Translations under genes and position numbers: made by a program
NCBI GenBank assembly: GCA_903824665.1
Contig: CAIJXT010000024.1
Span: 62,001 to 126,000 of the forward strand
Direction of reading: 5' to 3'
Origin: an uncultured Bacteroidota bacterium
GTDB taxonomy: Bacteria > Bacteroidota > Bacteroidia > Chitinophagales > Chitinophagaceae
DNA: 64,000 nucleotides
In this document: positions 41,360 to 50,260 of the stretch, one piece after another
Layout: the number at the start of each line of letters is the position of its first letter
Position numbering within the stretch: the stretch's first letter is position 1
Notes under the pieces: model-generated
Databases searched by the model: none
Told to the model about the DNA's origin: nothing
Seen by the model: the letters and a program-made list of their open reading frames with translations, nothing else

Positions 41360-41397
41360 CCGCTCACCTGCGTCTCTTTCAACTCCTCACACCGCCC
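41360..41397 (+). repeat. 38-nt direct repeat, copy 1
   Basis: CCGCTCACCTGCGTCTCTTTCAACTCCTCACACCGCCC, identical to 43203-43240. Confidence 0.95.
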
Positions 41398-41461
41398 CCC
41401 AAATAAAAATATACATTTACACAATAAGCATTTATTATCTTCATACTGCAAATCACCTGCT

Positions 41462-43042
41462 ATGAAGGCCCTCCTCTCTTTTCTTTTGCTTTTTTTCATT
41501 CACACCGGCTACGCACAGTCGCTTCATATTGACAGTACCAGATTTATTACTGGAAATAAACCAGCGGTAATTTTAAATAGTGCGATCCCAACCTCAGATG
41601 GAGGAATTTTTTTTGTTGGCTGGGATGGAAACAACCCTGGCGGCATTATTCCTTACTTCCCAGATACCAGCGGTAGGGCCAATGTACTGGTCGGTAAGAT
41701 GGACAATAGCAAGCAAATAAGCTGGATTAAGATATTTGGAGGAAATGATGAAGATTTTGGCATTACGGCCTGCCAGACCCCTGACGGAGGCTATGCCGTT
41801 CTTTCACAGGTTTCATCTTCAAATATAGATGTTACGGATTTTAAAGGAGGTGTGGATCTTTGGCTTATTAGACTGGATGGCACTGGTAATTTGTTGTGGA
41901 AAAAATCGTACGGCAGCTCGCAAAGCGAACAGGCAATTTCTATTGCAAATACTCCTGACGGTGGGTTTATTTTGTTAGGTAATTCAAATGGCGCTGATGG
42001 CGATGTCCCGTTTCATTATGGCGGCTTCTTTGACCTTGATTGGCTAGTTATTAAGATTGATGGATCTGGAAATGTAGAATGGTCAAAAGATTTAGGCACA
42101 GTTGGAGATGAGACAACAAACGGAAGCATAATAGCTATAGATAGTGTTTATTACCTGGTGGGGTCATCTGAAGGAAAGGGAAATGACTGTACCGATACGG
42201 CGTGGCACAGCGGTGTTTATACCAAATATGATTATTATATTTTAAAAATTGATGCTGTGGGAAATGTGATGTGGAATCGTAGCTATGGTGGAAGCGAAAG
42301 TGATGTGACGATGAACGCGTTTTATGATACACGCGACACAACAATAGTAATAAACGGCACATCAGCGTCAACCGACTATATGGTATCAGGCGGTCATGGG
42401 CAAGAAGACATGTGGGTGTTGAAAGTGGATTTGGCAGGTACCATGCTATGGCAAAAGACATTTGGCACAGTGAACTCAGATGTCGGATCAGGGCTAAGCC
42501 CATACAAAAGTGACCGCTACTTGATATATGGAAGCACCCGTTATGCAATAGGTGGAGGTGATTTATGGTTGTTTATGACAGATATAGATGGTAATGAAAT
42601 TACAAACAAAATTTTTGGAGGTGTAGCGACTGAGAAGCCACAATCATTGATTGCATATCAAAATAGCTTTGCAGCTACCGGTGTTAGCTCTTCAGATGTT
42701 TTTACGGAGGGGGTTACCTATGGTAAAACCGCCACAGGCCAAAATGCATTCATCAGTTTTATAGAATACTGGCCTGCTGCCGTATGGGATATAGAAGAAA
42801 GCAAGAACCCCATAACACTGGTTCCTAACCCCGCAAACGCTCTGGTAACAATCAGGGTGTCAAATCATAGAAATGGCTACCTGAAAGTGTACAATTCCTG
42901 GGGCCAAGTAGTCTTTGAAAAAAGAAATAGTAATGGAGACAGTGTAGAACTAAATACCACCCTTTGGTCCGTAGGTGCCTACTTAGTGCAGTGGCAGAAT
43001 GATGATGGCACGATATACCATTCAAAGCTGCTGAAAAATTGA
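41462..43042 (+). CDS. Secreted T9SS C-terminal sorting-domain protein, repeated DGGY/GSG-type strands
   Basis: Signal peptide; repeats such as TPDGGYAVLSQVSSS / TPDGGFILLGNSNG; C-term LVPNPANALVTIRVSNHRNGYLKVYNSWGQVVFEK...LWSVGAYLVQW. Confidence 0.85.
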   Translation: MKALLSFLLLFFIHTGYAQSLHIDSTRFITGNKPAVILNSAIPTSDGGIFFVGWDGNNPGGIIPYFPDTSGRANVLVGKMDNSKQISWIKIFGGNDEDFGITACQTPDGGYAVLSQVSSSNIDVTDFKGGVDLWLIRLDGTGNLLWKKSYGSSQSEQAISIANTPDGGFILLGNSNGADGDVPFHYGGFFDLDWLVIKIDGSGNVEWSKDLGTVGDETTNGSIIAIDSVYYLVGSSEGKGNDCTDTAWHSGVYTKYDYYILKIDAVGNVMWNRSYGGSESDVTMNAFYDTRDTTIVINGTSASTDYMVSGGHGQEDMWVLKVDLAGTMLWQKTFGTVNSDVGSGLSPYKSDRYLIYGSTRYAIGGGDLWLFMTDIDGNEITNKIFGGVATEKPQSLIAYQNSFAATGVSSSDVFTEGVTYGKTATGQNAFISFIEYWPAAVWDIEESKNPITLVPNPANALVTIRVSNHRNGYLKVYNSWGQVVFEKRNSNGDSVELNTTLWSVGAYLVQWQNDDGTIYHSKLLKN

Positions 43043-43065
43043 GGTACACCCTTGCACCCACATTT

Positions 43066-43137
43066 TGAGGGTCATTGCGATCACCGCGCCAGGCAATGTG
43101 CATAGCTGCGGGGAGAAGCAATCTCGCGCAAAACGGG
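43066..43137 (+). repeat. 72-nt intergenic repeat, copy 1
   Basis: TGAGGGTCATTGCGATCACCGCGCCAGGCAATGTGCATAGCTGCGGGGAGAAGCAATCTCGCGCAAAACGGG, identical to 43313-43384. Confidence 0.95.
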
Positions 43138-43202
43138 TAATGCCACACTCGCGCATTCTTCCCTTTCCAAACCTTACACCTGGATTTTTGTCTACAGCCG
43201 AG

Positions 43203-43240
43203 CCGCTCACCTGCGTCTCTTTCAACTCCTCACACCGCCC
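43203..43240 (+). repeat. 38-nt direct repeat, copy 2
   Basis: Identical to 41360-41397. Confidence 0.95.
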
Positions 43241-43312
43241 AGCTCGGCGTAGTGTCTCACTACGTCGCTGCGGCCTTCAATCTCCAGATTGCTGCTCTTT
43301 ACATCCCCATAC

Positions 43313-43384
43313 TGAGGGTCATTGCGATCACCGCGCCAGGCAATGTGCATAGCTGCGGGGAGAAGCAATCTCGCGCAAAACGGG
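43313..43384 (+). repeat. 72-nt intergenic repeat, copy 2
   Basis: Identical to 43066-43137. Confidence 0.95.
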
Positions 43385-43624
43385 AAATGCCCGCAATGAT
43401 ATACTGCCTTACAGTAGTCCCCTTTCCCGCCAATCATCTCAAAATTCACCTGCCACAGTCTGCAAACTCCATCAACCTACGACGAAATATGGCATGATAT
43501 TTGTGCGAATAATCATCCCCAGTTCAAGCATCCTCACTAGCCTGATGTAAACCAAAATCAGGATTAACAGGAAACAATAAAAAAGACAAACGGCATCTCC
43601 CGGCAACCGATCTGTACTGGATGC

Positions 43625-43766
43625 ACCGCCGCGCAAAGTGGGAAAGAAGTGCGCAATTTTTGCGCAAAAATCAGAAGCACGTTTTTATATAAACCACTAA
43701 ATACCAATGACTTATAAAACCAACATCACTTTATAGAAAAAATTGCGCACCACTGCGCAAAAACCA
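43625..43766. repeat. 142-nt element with two TTGCGCA hairpins, copy 1
   Basis: Contains TGCGCAATTTTTGCGCA (43650-43666) and TTGCGCACCACTGCGCAA (43743-43760); about 92% identical by eye to 43838-43979. Confidence 0.9.
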
Positions 43767-43837
43767 GAATTGCAGTACCGGAGTTGTTACCCCACCCCGC
43801 CCCCTGCGCACCATTAATAATGCACCGGAAATTGCAA

Positions 43838-43979
43838 ACCGCCGCTCAAAGTGGGAAAGAAGTGCGCAATTTTTGCGCAAAAATCAGAACGCCATTTTTA
43901 CACAAACCACTAAATACCAATGACTTATAAAATCAACACCACTTTACAAAAAAAATTGCGCACCACTGCGCAAAAACCA
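43838..43979. repeat. 142-nt element with two TTGCGCA hairpins, copy 2
   Basis: Same length as copy 1; hairpins at 43863-43879 and 43956-43973 fully conserved. The latter reads as a minus-strand terminator just past the stop of the next gene. Confidence 0.9.
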
Positions 43980-43990
43980 AAACGGTGCGC

Positions 43991-44656
43991 TTACCGCGAG
44001 TTAAGCATCGTCCAGTGATAAGCCGAAAAACCCGTACGGCTGAAACTGAAGTACTTCACAGAGTCCACCGCTGGATAATAATACAACGACCGCTCCTCGT
44101 AAGTAGTTTTGGCAGTAAACTTTACCTCGCTTGCAGTTGACGCCGTCTTGTCATAGTACAAAACATCGCCCAGAATCTTCACTGCTGCCTGGCTCTGATA
44201 AGTCACCAAAAGATCTGTACCCGTGCTGTATATAGTAGTGTCGGCAAGCGGCCAGTCGCGGGTAGTGAAATACGTTTGGTCGCAGGGCCAGGTGCGGCTG
44301 GCGGCACTGGCATAGGGTGTGCAATGGTTCACAGTCAGTTCCTGGGTAGCGGTCCTCACAGAGTCGGTTTTTACAGTAAGGGTTACTGTATAGGTCCCGG
44401 GCGCAGTATACTGGTGTACCGCCTGGTGAGTTGCAGCTGTTGTACCATCACCAAAATTCCACGATACTGCAAGATCCTTCAGGCTGGCATCAGCCACAAA
44501 TACCGCCTGGCTGTCGGTACATGTGCAACCCGATAGCGTATAGGCTACAGTGCGGGCCGGCGGCGATACATTATCGGTTTTATTACAGGCTATCATAGCC
44601 ATTATGCCGGTCACTATACATGCCAGCTGCCTTACAAATAAGTAGTGTGTACGCAT
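43991..44656 (-). CDS. PKD-domain lipoprotein
   Basis: ACNKTDN near the N-terminus; FVADASLKDLAVSWNFGDGTTAATHQAVHQYTAPGTYTVTLTVKTDSV. Confidence 0.8.
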   Translation of the reverse strand: MRTHYLFVRQLACIVTGIMAMIACNKTDNVSPPARTVAYTLSGCTCTDSQAVFVADASLKDLAVSWNFGDGTTAATHQAVHQYTAPGTYTVTLTVKTDSVRTATQELTVNHCTPYASAASRTWPCDQTYFTTRDWPLADTTIYSTGTDLLVTYQSQAAVKILGDVLYYDKTASTASEVKFTAKTTYEERSLYYYPAVDSVKYFSFSRTGFSAYHWTMLNSR

Positions 44657-44897
44657 ACAAGGAGTTATAAATATTGCTAAACAAATATTATGCCATACTT
44701 TTTAACAAATTACAAATTTTCGCTGCTACCGCCAAATGGCTGCATCATTGGTATGCCAGCCAGCCACCGCCCCTATGCACCCCAAAACATCACCGGCGAT
44801 TGTAGTCTATACAGATTAATTGAATTTATATTTCCAAATCCAAAACTTTTTTCAGACATTTGCCTTATCCAAGATGGGTTAGTAAGCTCAGTCCTTT

Positions 44898-44929
44898 CCC
44901 GACATGCCAGGCATGTCGGGACTTTTTTT
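44898..44929 (+). terminator. Intrinsic terminator in a divergent intergenic region
   Basis: CCCGACATGCC-A-GGCATGTCGGG followed by ACTTTTTTT on the plus strand only. Confidence 0.8.
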
Positions 44930-45028
44930 GGAAATCTCTCCTCTTCCGTAAAGTGTTAAATCAACACTGTTGAAAGCCTACAATAGATTAAACTTTGTAT
45001 TTTGCGGGTTCAAAAAAACACACACTAA

Positions 45029-45904
45029 ATGAGACGCGTTTTTCTTTCGATAATTCTGTTTACTGTCATTGCATTTGCAGCCACTGCCCAGAGCGCACTG
45101 AAGTTGCCATCACTGAGCCCCAACGCCAAAGTGACTCAGGACTTCTCGCTGTCATCCATCGAGATCAGCTACAGCCGCCCCTCTATGCGGGGTCGCAAGA
45201 TTATGGGCGACATAATTCCCTATGGCCATGTATGGCGCACAGGTGCCAATGCAGCCACCAAACTGAAGATAGGTGAAGAACTGGAAATCGCAGGCCGCAA
45301 GGTTAAAGCCGGCGAATATGCCCTTTATACCATTCCGGGCCGCGACAATTGGGAAGTGGTCATCAGCAGTGCCACCGGCAACTGGAGCGCAGAAGGCTTC
45401 CCAAAAGAGTTTGACATAGCCCGCTTCAAGGTAAAACCAATGACCATGAACGATGCGGTACAGACTTTCACTATCGCCATCAACGACATCACTTTTACCA
45501 CCTGCAAGATAGAGCTGATGTGGGAGCACACTAAGATCTCTATTCCTGTAGTAGCCCGCAACACCACTACCGTCGACGACAATATAGATAAGGCCATCAA
45601 CAACCCACCGGCTGTGCCTTATTTCCAGGCTGCCAGCTACTACTTCGAAACAAACCAGAAGATCGATATCGCCAGCCGCTATGTAGACAAGGCGCTGGAA
45701 GCCAACCCAAAAGCATTCTACATGTGGTACCTGAAAGCCCGCATCGAGAAGAAGCTGGGCCATGTTGAAGAAGCGCTTGCAGCAGCAAGAAAGTCTATAG
45801 AACTCGCACAAGGCACCCCCAACGAACTGGAATACAAGCGCAACAATGACAAGCTCATCACCGAGCTCAACAAAATGAAGCGTTACAACCAGCCGCAGGA
45901 CTAA
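45029..45904 (+). CDS. DUF2911 domain-containing protein with C-terminal TPR-like region
   Basis: LSPNAKVTQDFSLSSIEISYSRPSMRGRKIMGDIIPYGHVWRTGANAATKLKIGEELEIAGRKVKAGEYALYTIPG. Confidence 0.92.
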   Translation: MRRVFLSIILFTVIAFAATAQSALKLPSLSPNAKVTQDFSLSSIEISYSRPSMRGRKIMGDIIPYGHVWRTGANAATKLKIGEELEIAGRKVKAGEYALYTIPGRDNWEVVISSATGNWSAEGFPKEFDIARFKVKPMTMNDAVQTFTIAINDITFTTCKIELMWEHTKISIPVVARNTTTVDDNIDKAINNPPAVPYFQAASYYFETNQKIDIASRYVDKALEANPKAFYMWYLKARIEKKLGHVEEALAAARKSIELAQGTPNELEYKRNNDKLITELNKMKRYNQPQD

Positions 45905-45994
45905 ACTGCTGGCCCGTGTGCATTTGTGGCAATTTGCTGATTCCACAACAGCCCCGCTCCGGATGAGCAAAAAACTCAATAAAACGTACCAAAT

Positions 45995-46029
45995 AAAATG
46001 GGCAAACGGTAAAACCGTTTGCCCATTTT
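45995..46029. terminator. Bidirectional intrinsic terminator
   Basis: AAAATGGGCAAACGGT-AAA-ACCGTTTGCCCATTTT, 16-bp perfect stem between convergent genes. Confidence 0.85.
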
Positions 46030-46049
46030 CACCTCTTTAGTATTGAAGT

Positions 46050-47696
46050 TTAGGTAGTTGTTCCGCCACCACCTTCTGCGGGCGGGGGCGCCTGTCCATC
46101 AGCTGGTGGGCGCGGTCCCGAAGGGCGGTTGGGTCTGTTTCTGCCTCTGCTACCCTGCTGTGGGCGCTGGCCCGCCTGATCGCCGTTCTGCTGTGGTTGC
46201 CCGTCTTCAGCAGGTTTAGCCTGTTTCGGTCTTGGTCCCTGCTGCTGAGGTTTGCCCGCTTGCTGCGGCCTTGGCCCTTGCTGCTGGGGTTTTGGTCCCT
46301 GCTGAGGGTTTGGCCCCTGAGGTCTTGGTGCACGCTCGGCTCCAGCCTGTTTAGCTGGCTGTTGATTCCCTTGTTGTGGCTTGGGTCCCTGCTGCTGTGG
46401 TTTACCTTGCTGCTGACCTTGTTTAGGCTGTTGCTTGTTCTGCTGCGGCCTGGGTCCCGAAGGTGCACCCTGCTGAGCCCGGCTACCCTGCTGCTGTGGT
46501 CCCCTTGGCTGCCCTGCTCCTTCCGCCTGTACGCCACTGGCCTGCGGTGTTTTACCACCACTGCCCGAGCTGCCCTTTTTCTTTTTCTTCTTGTTCTTCT
46601 CCAGATTCTTCAGTGTTATCTGGCCTACGTCATTCACATAGCCCATGTCCACCTTCACAGCCCCCTTGGCATCGCGCGCTTCCAGCTCTACTGGTTGCAA
46701 CTCATCTGCCTTTTTGCCCTCTTTGTTCATGATCAGTATCTCCCTGACCCTGGTTATTGATAGCGGATACTGCTTGTTGTTGCCATGAAAGCTATACCAC
46801 ATCAGGTTCTTGAAGATGTCGCGCTTCTGCAGATGTGCTATACCATTTACCGTATCCAGCGATTCAGCATGATCCGGGAATACCGAAAGCGCATCCATAT
46901 AAGTATCAAGCTCGTAATTGAGGCAGCATTTGAGCCTGCCACATTGGCCTGATAGCTTGGTCTGATTGATAGACAGGTTCTGATACCGGGCGGCAGTGGT
47001 ATTCACCGACTTGAAATCGGTAAGCCAGGTGCTGCAGCATAGTTCCCTGCCACAGGAGCCTATGCCACCTACTTTGGCGCTTTCCTGCCGCGCACCTATC
47101 TGGCGCATCTCTACCTTCAGCTTGAAGTCGTTGGCAAACACCCTGATCAACTCACGGAAGTCTACACGCTGGTCGGCAGTATAGAAGAAGGTACCCTTCT
47201 TGCCATCGGCCTGAACCTCTACCTCACACAACTTCATCTCCAGATTGAGACTGCGTGCTATGGCCCGGGAACGGGTAAGGATATCTGCTTCACGTTCCTT
47301 GTTCTTAGCGCAAACCTCCAACTCCTCATCGGTAGATGGGTGCAGTACCCTTTTGGTCACATCGGCCTCGCGTACACCGTACTTTTTGAGCTGCAGCTTC
47401 ACGAGTTCGCCAGTGATACTCACCTGACCAACGTCGATACCGCCCGTGCCCTCCAGTGTGATCCAGGTGCCTTTTTCGAGGATATAATTGGTATTGTTAC
47501 GGAAGAATTCCTTGCGACTGCCCTTGTTGAAAGACACTTCAATTATCGCATAGGGTTTGGCTCCATCGTGCAGAGGTAGTGCGTTGAGCCAATCATATAC
47601 ATTCAAACGGTTGCACCCACTGGTGCTGCACCCGCCATTACCTTTGCAGCCGCCCGGCTTTCCGCCGGTACCGGTACTGCAATTGCCACATCCCAT
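46050..47696 (-). CDS. PSP1-domain protein (RicT/YaaT-like) with long Pro/Gln/Gly-rich C-terminal tail
   Basis: DFRELIRVFANDFKLKVEMRQIGARQESAKVGGIGSCGRELCCSTWLTDFKSVNTTAARYQNLSINQTKLSGQCGRLKCCLNYELDTY; tail of QQGPKPQQG repeats. Confidence 0.9.
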   Translation of the reverse strand: MGCGNCSTGTGGKPGGCKGNGGCSTSGCNRLNVYDWLNALPLHDGAKPYAIIEVSFNKGSRKEFFRNNTNYILEKGTWITLEGTGGIDVGQVSITGELVKLQLKKYGVREADVTKRVLHPSTDEELEVCAKNKEREADILTRSRAIARSLNLEMKLCEVEVQADGKKGTFFYTADQRVDFRELIRVFANDFKLKVEMRQIGARQESAKVGGIGSCGRELCCSTWLTDFKSVNTTAARYQNLSINQTKLSGQCGRLKCCLNYELDTYMDALSVFPDHAESLDTVNGIAHLQKRDIFKNLMWYSFHGNNKQYPLSITRVREILIMNKEGKKADELQPVELEARDAKGAVKVDMGYVNDVGQITLKNLEKNKKKKKKGSSGSGGKTPQASGVQAEGAGQPRGPQQQGSRAQQGAPSGPRPQQNKQQPKQGQQQGKPQQQGPKPQQGNQQPAKQAGAERAPRPQGPNPQQGPKPQQQGPRPQQAGKPQQQGPRPKQAKPAEDGQPQQNGDQAGQRPQQGSRGRNRPNRPSGPRPPADGQAPPPAEGGGGTTT

Positions 47697-47939
47697 CTAA
47701 AATACATTTATATCGAGCAGGCCGCAATGATCATATAATGCCGTAAGTATACTGATGAAAGCATAAAACTCCCTGAATATTCACACAATTCACTTATCAC
47801 TGTTTTATCGCTAAAAATTAATCTTCCGGCAACTTTTATATTACTACCACCAACTATCGTTGTCCATCCACACACAATCACTGCTAACAACCTGCCAATT
47901 GTTAAAAAATAATTACTAAATACAAACCTACGAAAAAAA

Positions 47940-48065
47940 GTTTATAGTAGGAAGTCAAAAGTAGAGAGTCCAAAGTAGAAAGTCTAAAGTAGTGAGTACA
48001 TAGTCTAAAGTAGAATGTAGAAGGTTGAAAGGCGATATTAGAAAGTGTATAGTAGAAAGTAAAGA
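47940..48065 (+). repeat. Degenerate heptanucleotide array (GTNNAAA-like, 126 nt, about 18 units)
   Basis: GTTTATA GTAGGAA GTCAAAA GTAGAGA GTCCAAA GTAGAAA GTCTAAA GTAGTGA GTACATA GTCTAAA GTAGAAT GTAGAAG GTTGAAA ... GTGTATA GTAGAAA GTAAAGA in a constant 7-nt register. Confidence 0.85.
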
Positions 48066-48180
48066 ATCAATAACAGAGAGTGGGAACGTTGAAGATTATG
48101 AAGAGTAGATTGAGGGAAGGGCTGCAAAGAAGTGAACAGTAGGTGAGAGTATTTTTGCTGAGGGGGGTATATGTCATGTG

Positions 48181-49152
48181 TTACAACTTCTGTCCCTGCT
48201 GGGCGATATTGAAGTTCTTTTGACGAACTTGATCCCGGGCCTCATCGTCCCAAAGAAGGGGGTTGGTATGATTGAAATGAATGAAGTGTATGCGTGCTCT
48301 AAGTGACGGCGGTACGGGTGTTGAAGGCAGGTCTGTAAACAAGTGCATAGTCTCTGACACAAAGGGATGCGGCACTACTGCCATGTTACGACCGGGCAGC
48401 TCACCGTTGGCAAAGAACGTGCCATCAAGTAAGGCAATATCCACACTACCCACTAACTTGCGGATATCGACTGACCATTTTTGCCACTTATCAATATCGG
48501 GAATAAACATATACTTTTTTGTTCTGGTGGTGATGAGGAAGCCTGCAGTTTCGGAAAACTCGTCGCGGTGGGGTACGGTAAATGCTGCAACACTGAATCG
48601 GTCTGAGATGTTGTATACCACCGTATCCTGGAGATGGAAATTACTATCGGGATGTATCTGCAACTGGTCGACGAGAGTGATATTCTGAATTTTCACTAAT
48701 TGACTCCAGGGACCATTGGACTGTAGATACTTCTTCATCTCCGGCAATACATAAACCGGCATCCTGGAAGTATTCATAGCCTCTTTGCCGAGCTGCATGA
48801 GCCCTGTATAATGCCCTATATGAGCATGTGTGACGAAAATACCCCACGGCAAGTAACTGAACCTACCGCCGGTTTGCTCCTGGAAATAGTGCAATTGCCG
48901 GGTGATATCGGGGGTGGCCTCTATTAGCCACCACTTGCCGGCAACAGGATCAACGAGCGCCAGTGAGGTGACATAACGCTGCATAGCAGGGTTACTCCAG
49001 GCGGTCTGGCAACATTGTTTAGCACAGCCGACATGCGGGTAGCCACCATCTTGTGCCACGCCAAGCACCATTATATAGGCATTAGTATCGGTTTGGGCAG
49101 ATGAAAAAAACGAGATGAGTATTAAGCCTGCTAGGGTGAGCAATGTGCGCAT
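48181..49152 (-). CDS. Secreted PqqB-like MBL-fold hydrolase
   Basis: AYIMVLGVAQDGGYPHVGCAKQCCQTAW...FVTHAHIGHYTGLMQLGKEAM. Start at MRTLLTLAGLILISFFSSAQ (49152). Confidence 0.85.
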   Translation of the reverse strand: MRTLLTLAGLILISFFSSAQTDTNAYIMVLGVAQDGGYPHVGCAKQCCQTAWSNPAMQRYVTSLALVDPVAGKWWLIEATPDITRQLHYFQEQTGGRFSYLPWGIFVTHAHIGHYTGLMQLGKEAMNTSRMPVYVLPEMKKYLQSNGPWSQLVKIQNITLVDQLQIHPDSNFHLQDTVVYNISDRFSVAAFTVPHRDEFSETAGFLITTRTKKYMFIPDIDKWQKWSVDIRKLVGSVDIALLDGTFFANGELPGRNMAVVPHPFVSETMHLFTDLPSTPVPPSLRARIHFIHFNHTNPLLWDDEARDQVRQKNFNIAQQGQKL

Positions 49153-49250
49153 ACTACCAAATTTACGAAAACCAGGCCACATACTAAAAAGCCCCAAAAC
49201 TCTTAAACAACCAAAAAGTGTTAGTAACACACCGTCAGGTACAAACTACA

Positions 49251-49276
49251 AAAAGACCCCGCCGTTTGGCAGGGTC
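49251..49276 (-). terminator. Intrinsic terminator after rpsG
   Basis: Minus strand GACCCTGCC-AAAC-GGCGGGGTC-TTTTT. Confidence 0.8.
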
Positions 49277-49304
49277 TCCTGAATGTATTAACAAAGTGTA
49301 GTTG

Positions 49305-49772
49305 TTAGATCTTGAAGTGAGAGAACGCTTTGTTGGCTTCGGCCATACGATGCGTATCTTCTTTCTTTTTGAAAGCACCACCTTCACCCTTAGCTGCTGC
49401 AACGATCTCGTTGGCGAGTTTATCGGCGATTGTTTTGCCGTTGCGCTCACGAGAGAAACGGATCAACCACTTCATGCTGAGGGAAATTTTGCGATCTGGA
49501 CGAACTTCAGAAGGAATCTGGAAGGTAGCGCCACCGATTCTGCGGCTACGTACTTCTACGGCCGGAGTAACGTTCACCAATGCTTTTTTCCAGATCTCAT
49601 AACCGTCTTCGTTGGTTATTTTGGCAACCTTATCAAGAGCATCATAAAATGCACTCAATACGATGGTTTTGTTACCACCCCACATCAGGCAGTTAACGAA
49701 ACGAGTTACGTTTTTATCGTTGAATTTCGGATCCGGTGCTAACGGAAGTTTTTTTGCTTGTGCCTTTCTCAT
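49305..49772 (-). CDS. rpsG: 30S ribosomal protein S7
   Basis: [49 protein letters not shown]... Confidence 0.97.
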   Translation of the reverse strand: MRKAQAKKLPLAPDPKFNDKNVTRFVNCLMWGGNKTIVLSAFYDALDKVAKITNEDGYEIWKKALVNVTPAVEVRSRRIGGATFQIPSEVRPDRKISLSMKWLIRFSRERNGKTIADKLANEIVAAAKGEGGAFKKKEDTHRMAEANKAFSHFKI

Positions 49773-49808
49773 GTATTACCTGATTGGCTTATATTAAATG
49801 TTAATAAA

Positions 49809-50219
49809 TTATTTTTTACCAGCTGGTTTTGCAGCTGCGCCACCTTTAACCTTTTCTTTCTTAGTACCATACTTGGAGCGGCTCTGCTTACGGTCTTTAA
49901 CACCGGCAGTATCGAGCGCACCACGTACGATGTGATAACGAACACCGGGAAGATCCTTAACACGACCACCACGGATAAGCACTATGGAGTGCTCCTGGAG
50001 GTTATGACCTTCACCCGGGATGTATGCGATCACCTCGATTTTGTTGGTGAGACGCACCTTAGCTACTTTACGCAGCGCGGAGTTTGGTTTCTTGGGCGTA
50101 GTAGTATATACACGGGTACATACTCCACGGCGTTGAGGACACGCGTCAAGCGCACGGGATTTTGACTTCGTCCGTATCTGTTCACGGCCTTTACGTACTA
50201 ATTGCTGTATTGTAGGCAT
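49809..50219 (-). CDS. rpsL: 30S ribosomal protein S12
   Basis: [59 protein letters not shown]. Confidence 0.98.
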   Translation of the reverse strand: MPTIQQLVRKGREQIRTKSKSRALDACPQRRGVCTRVYTTTPKKPNSALRKVAKVRLTNKIEVIAYIPGEGHNLQEHSIVLIRGGRVKDLPGVRYHIVRGALDTAGVKDRKQSRSKYGTKKEKVKGGAAAKPAGKK

Positions 50220-50252
50220 TGCTTACGTTAGTAATAAAATTAAAATGGAGTG

Positions 50253-50260
50253 CAAAGGTA
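50253..50260 (-). promoter_or_regulatory. TACCTTTG -7 box for rpsL
   Basis: Exact TAnnTTTG on the minus strand. Confidence 0.5.

Noticed and set aside
43065-43497. Small ORFs (43065..43352 +, 43222..43449 -, 43252..43497 +) in the intergenic repeats
   Set aside because: Generated by the 72-nt repeats; characteristic of translated intergenic repeats, not proteins.
43625-43979. Possible CRISPR array
   Set aside because: Only two long diverged copies, no short regular repeats or spacers, no cas genes in the window.
46197-46760. 187-aa Leu-rich plus ORF
   Set aside because: Antisense of the Pro/Gln-rich tail of the RicT-like gene.
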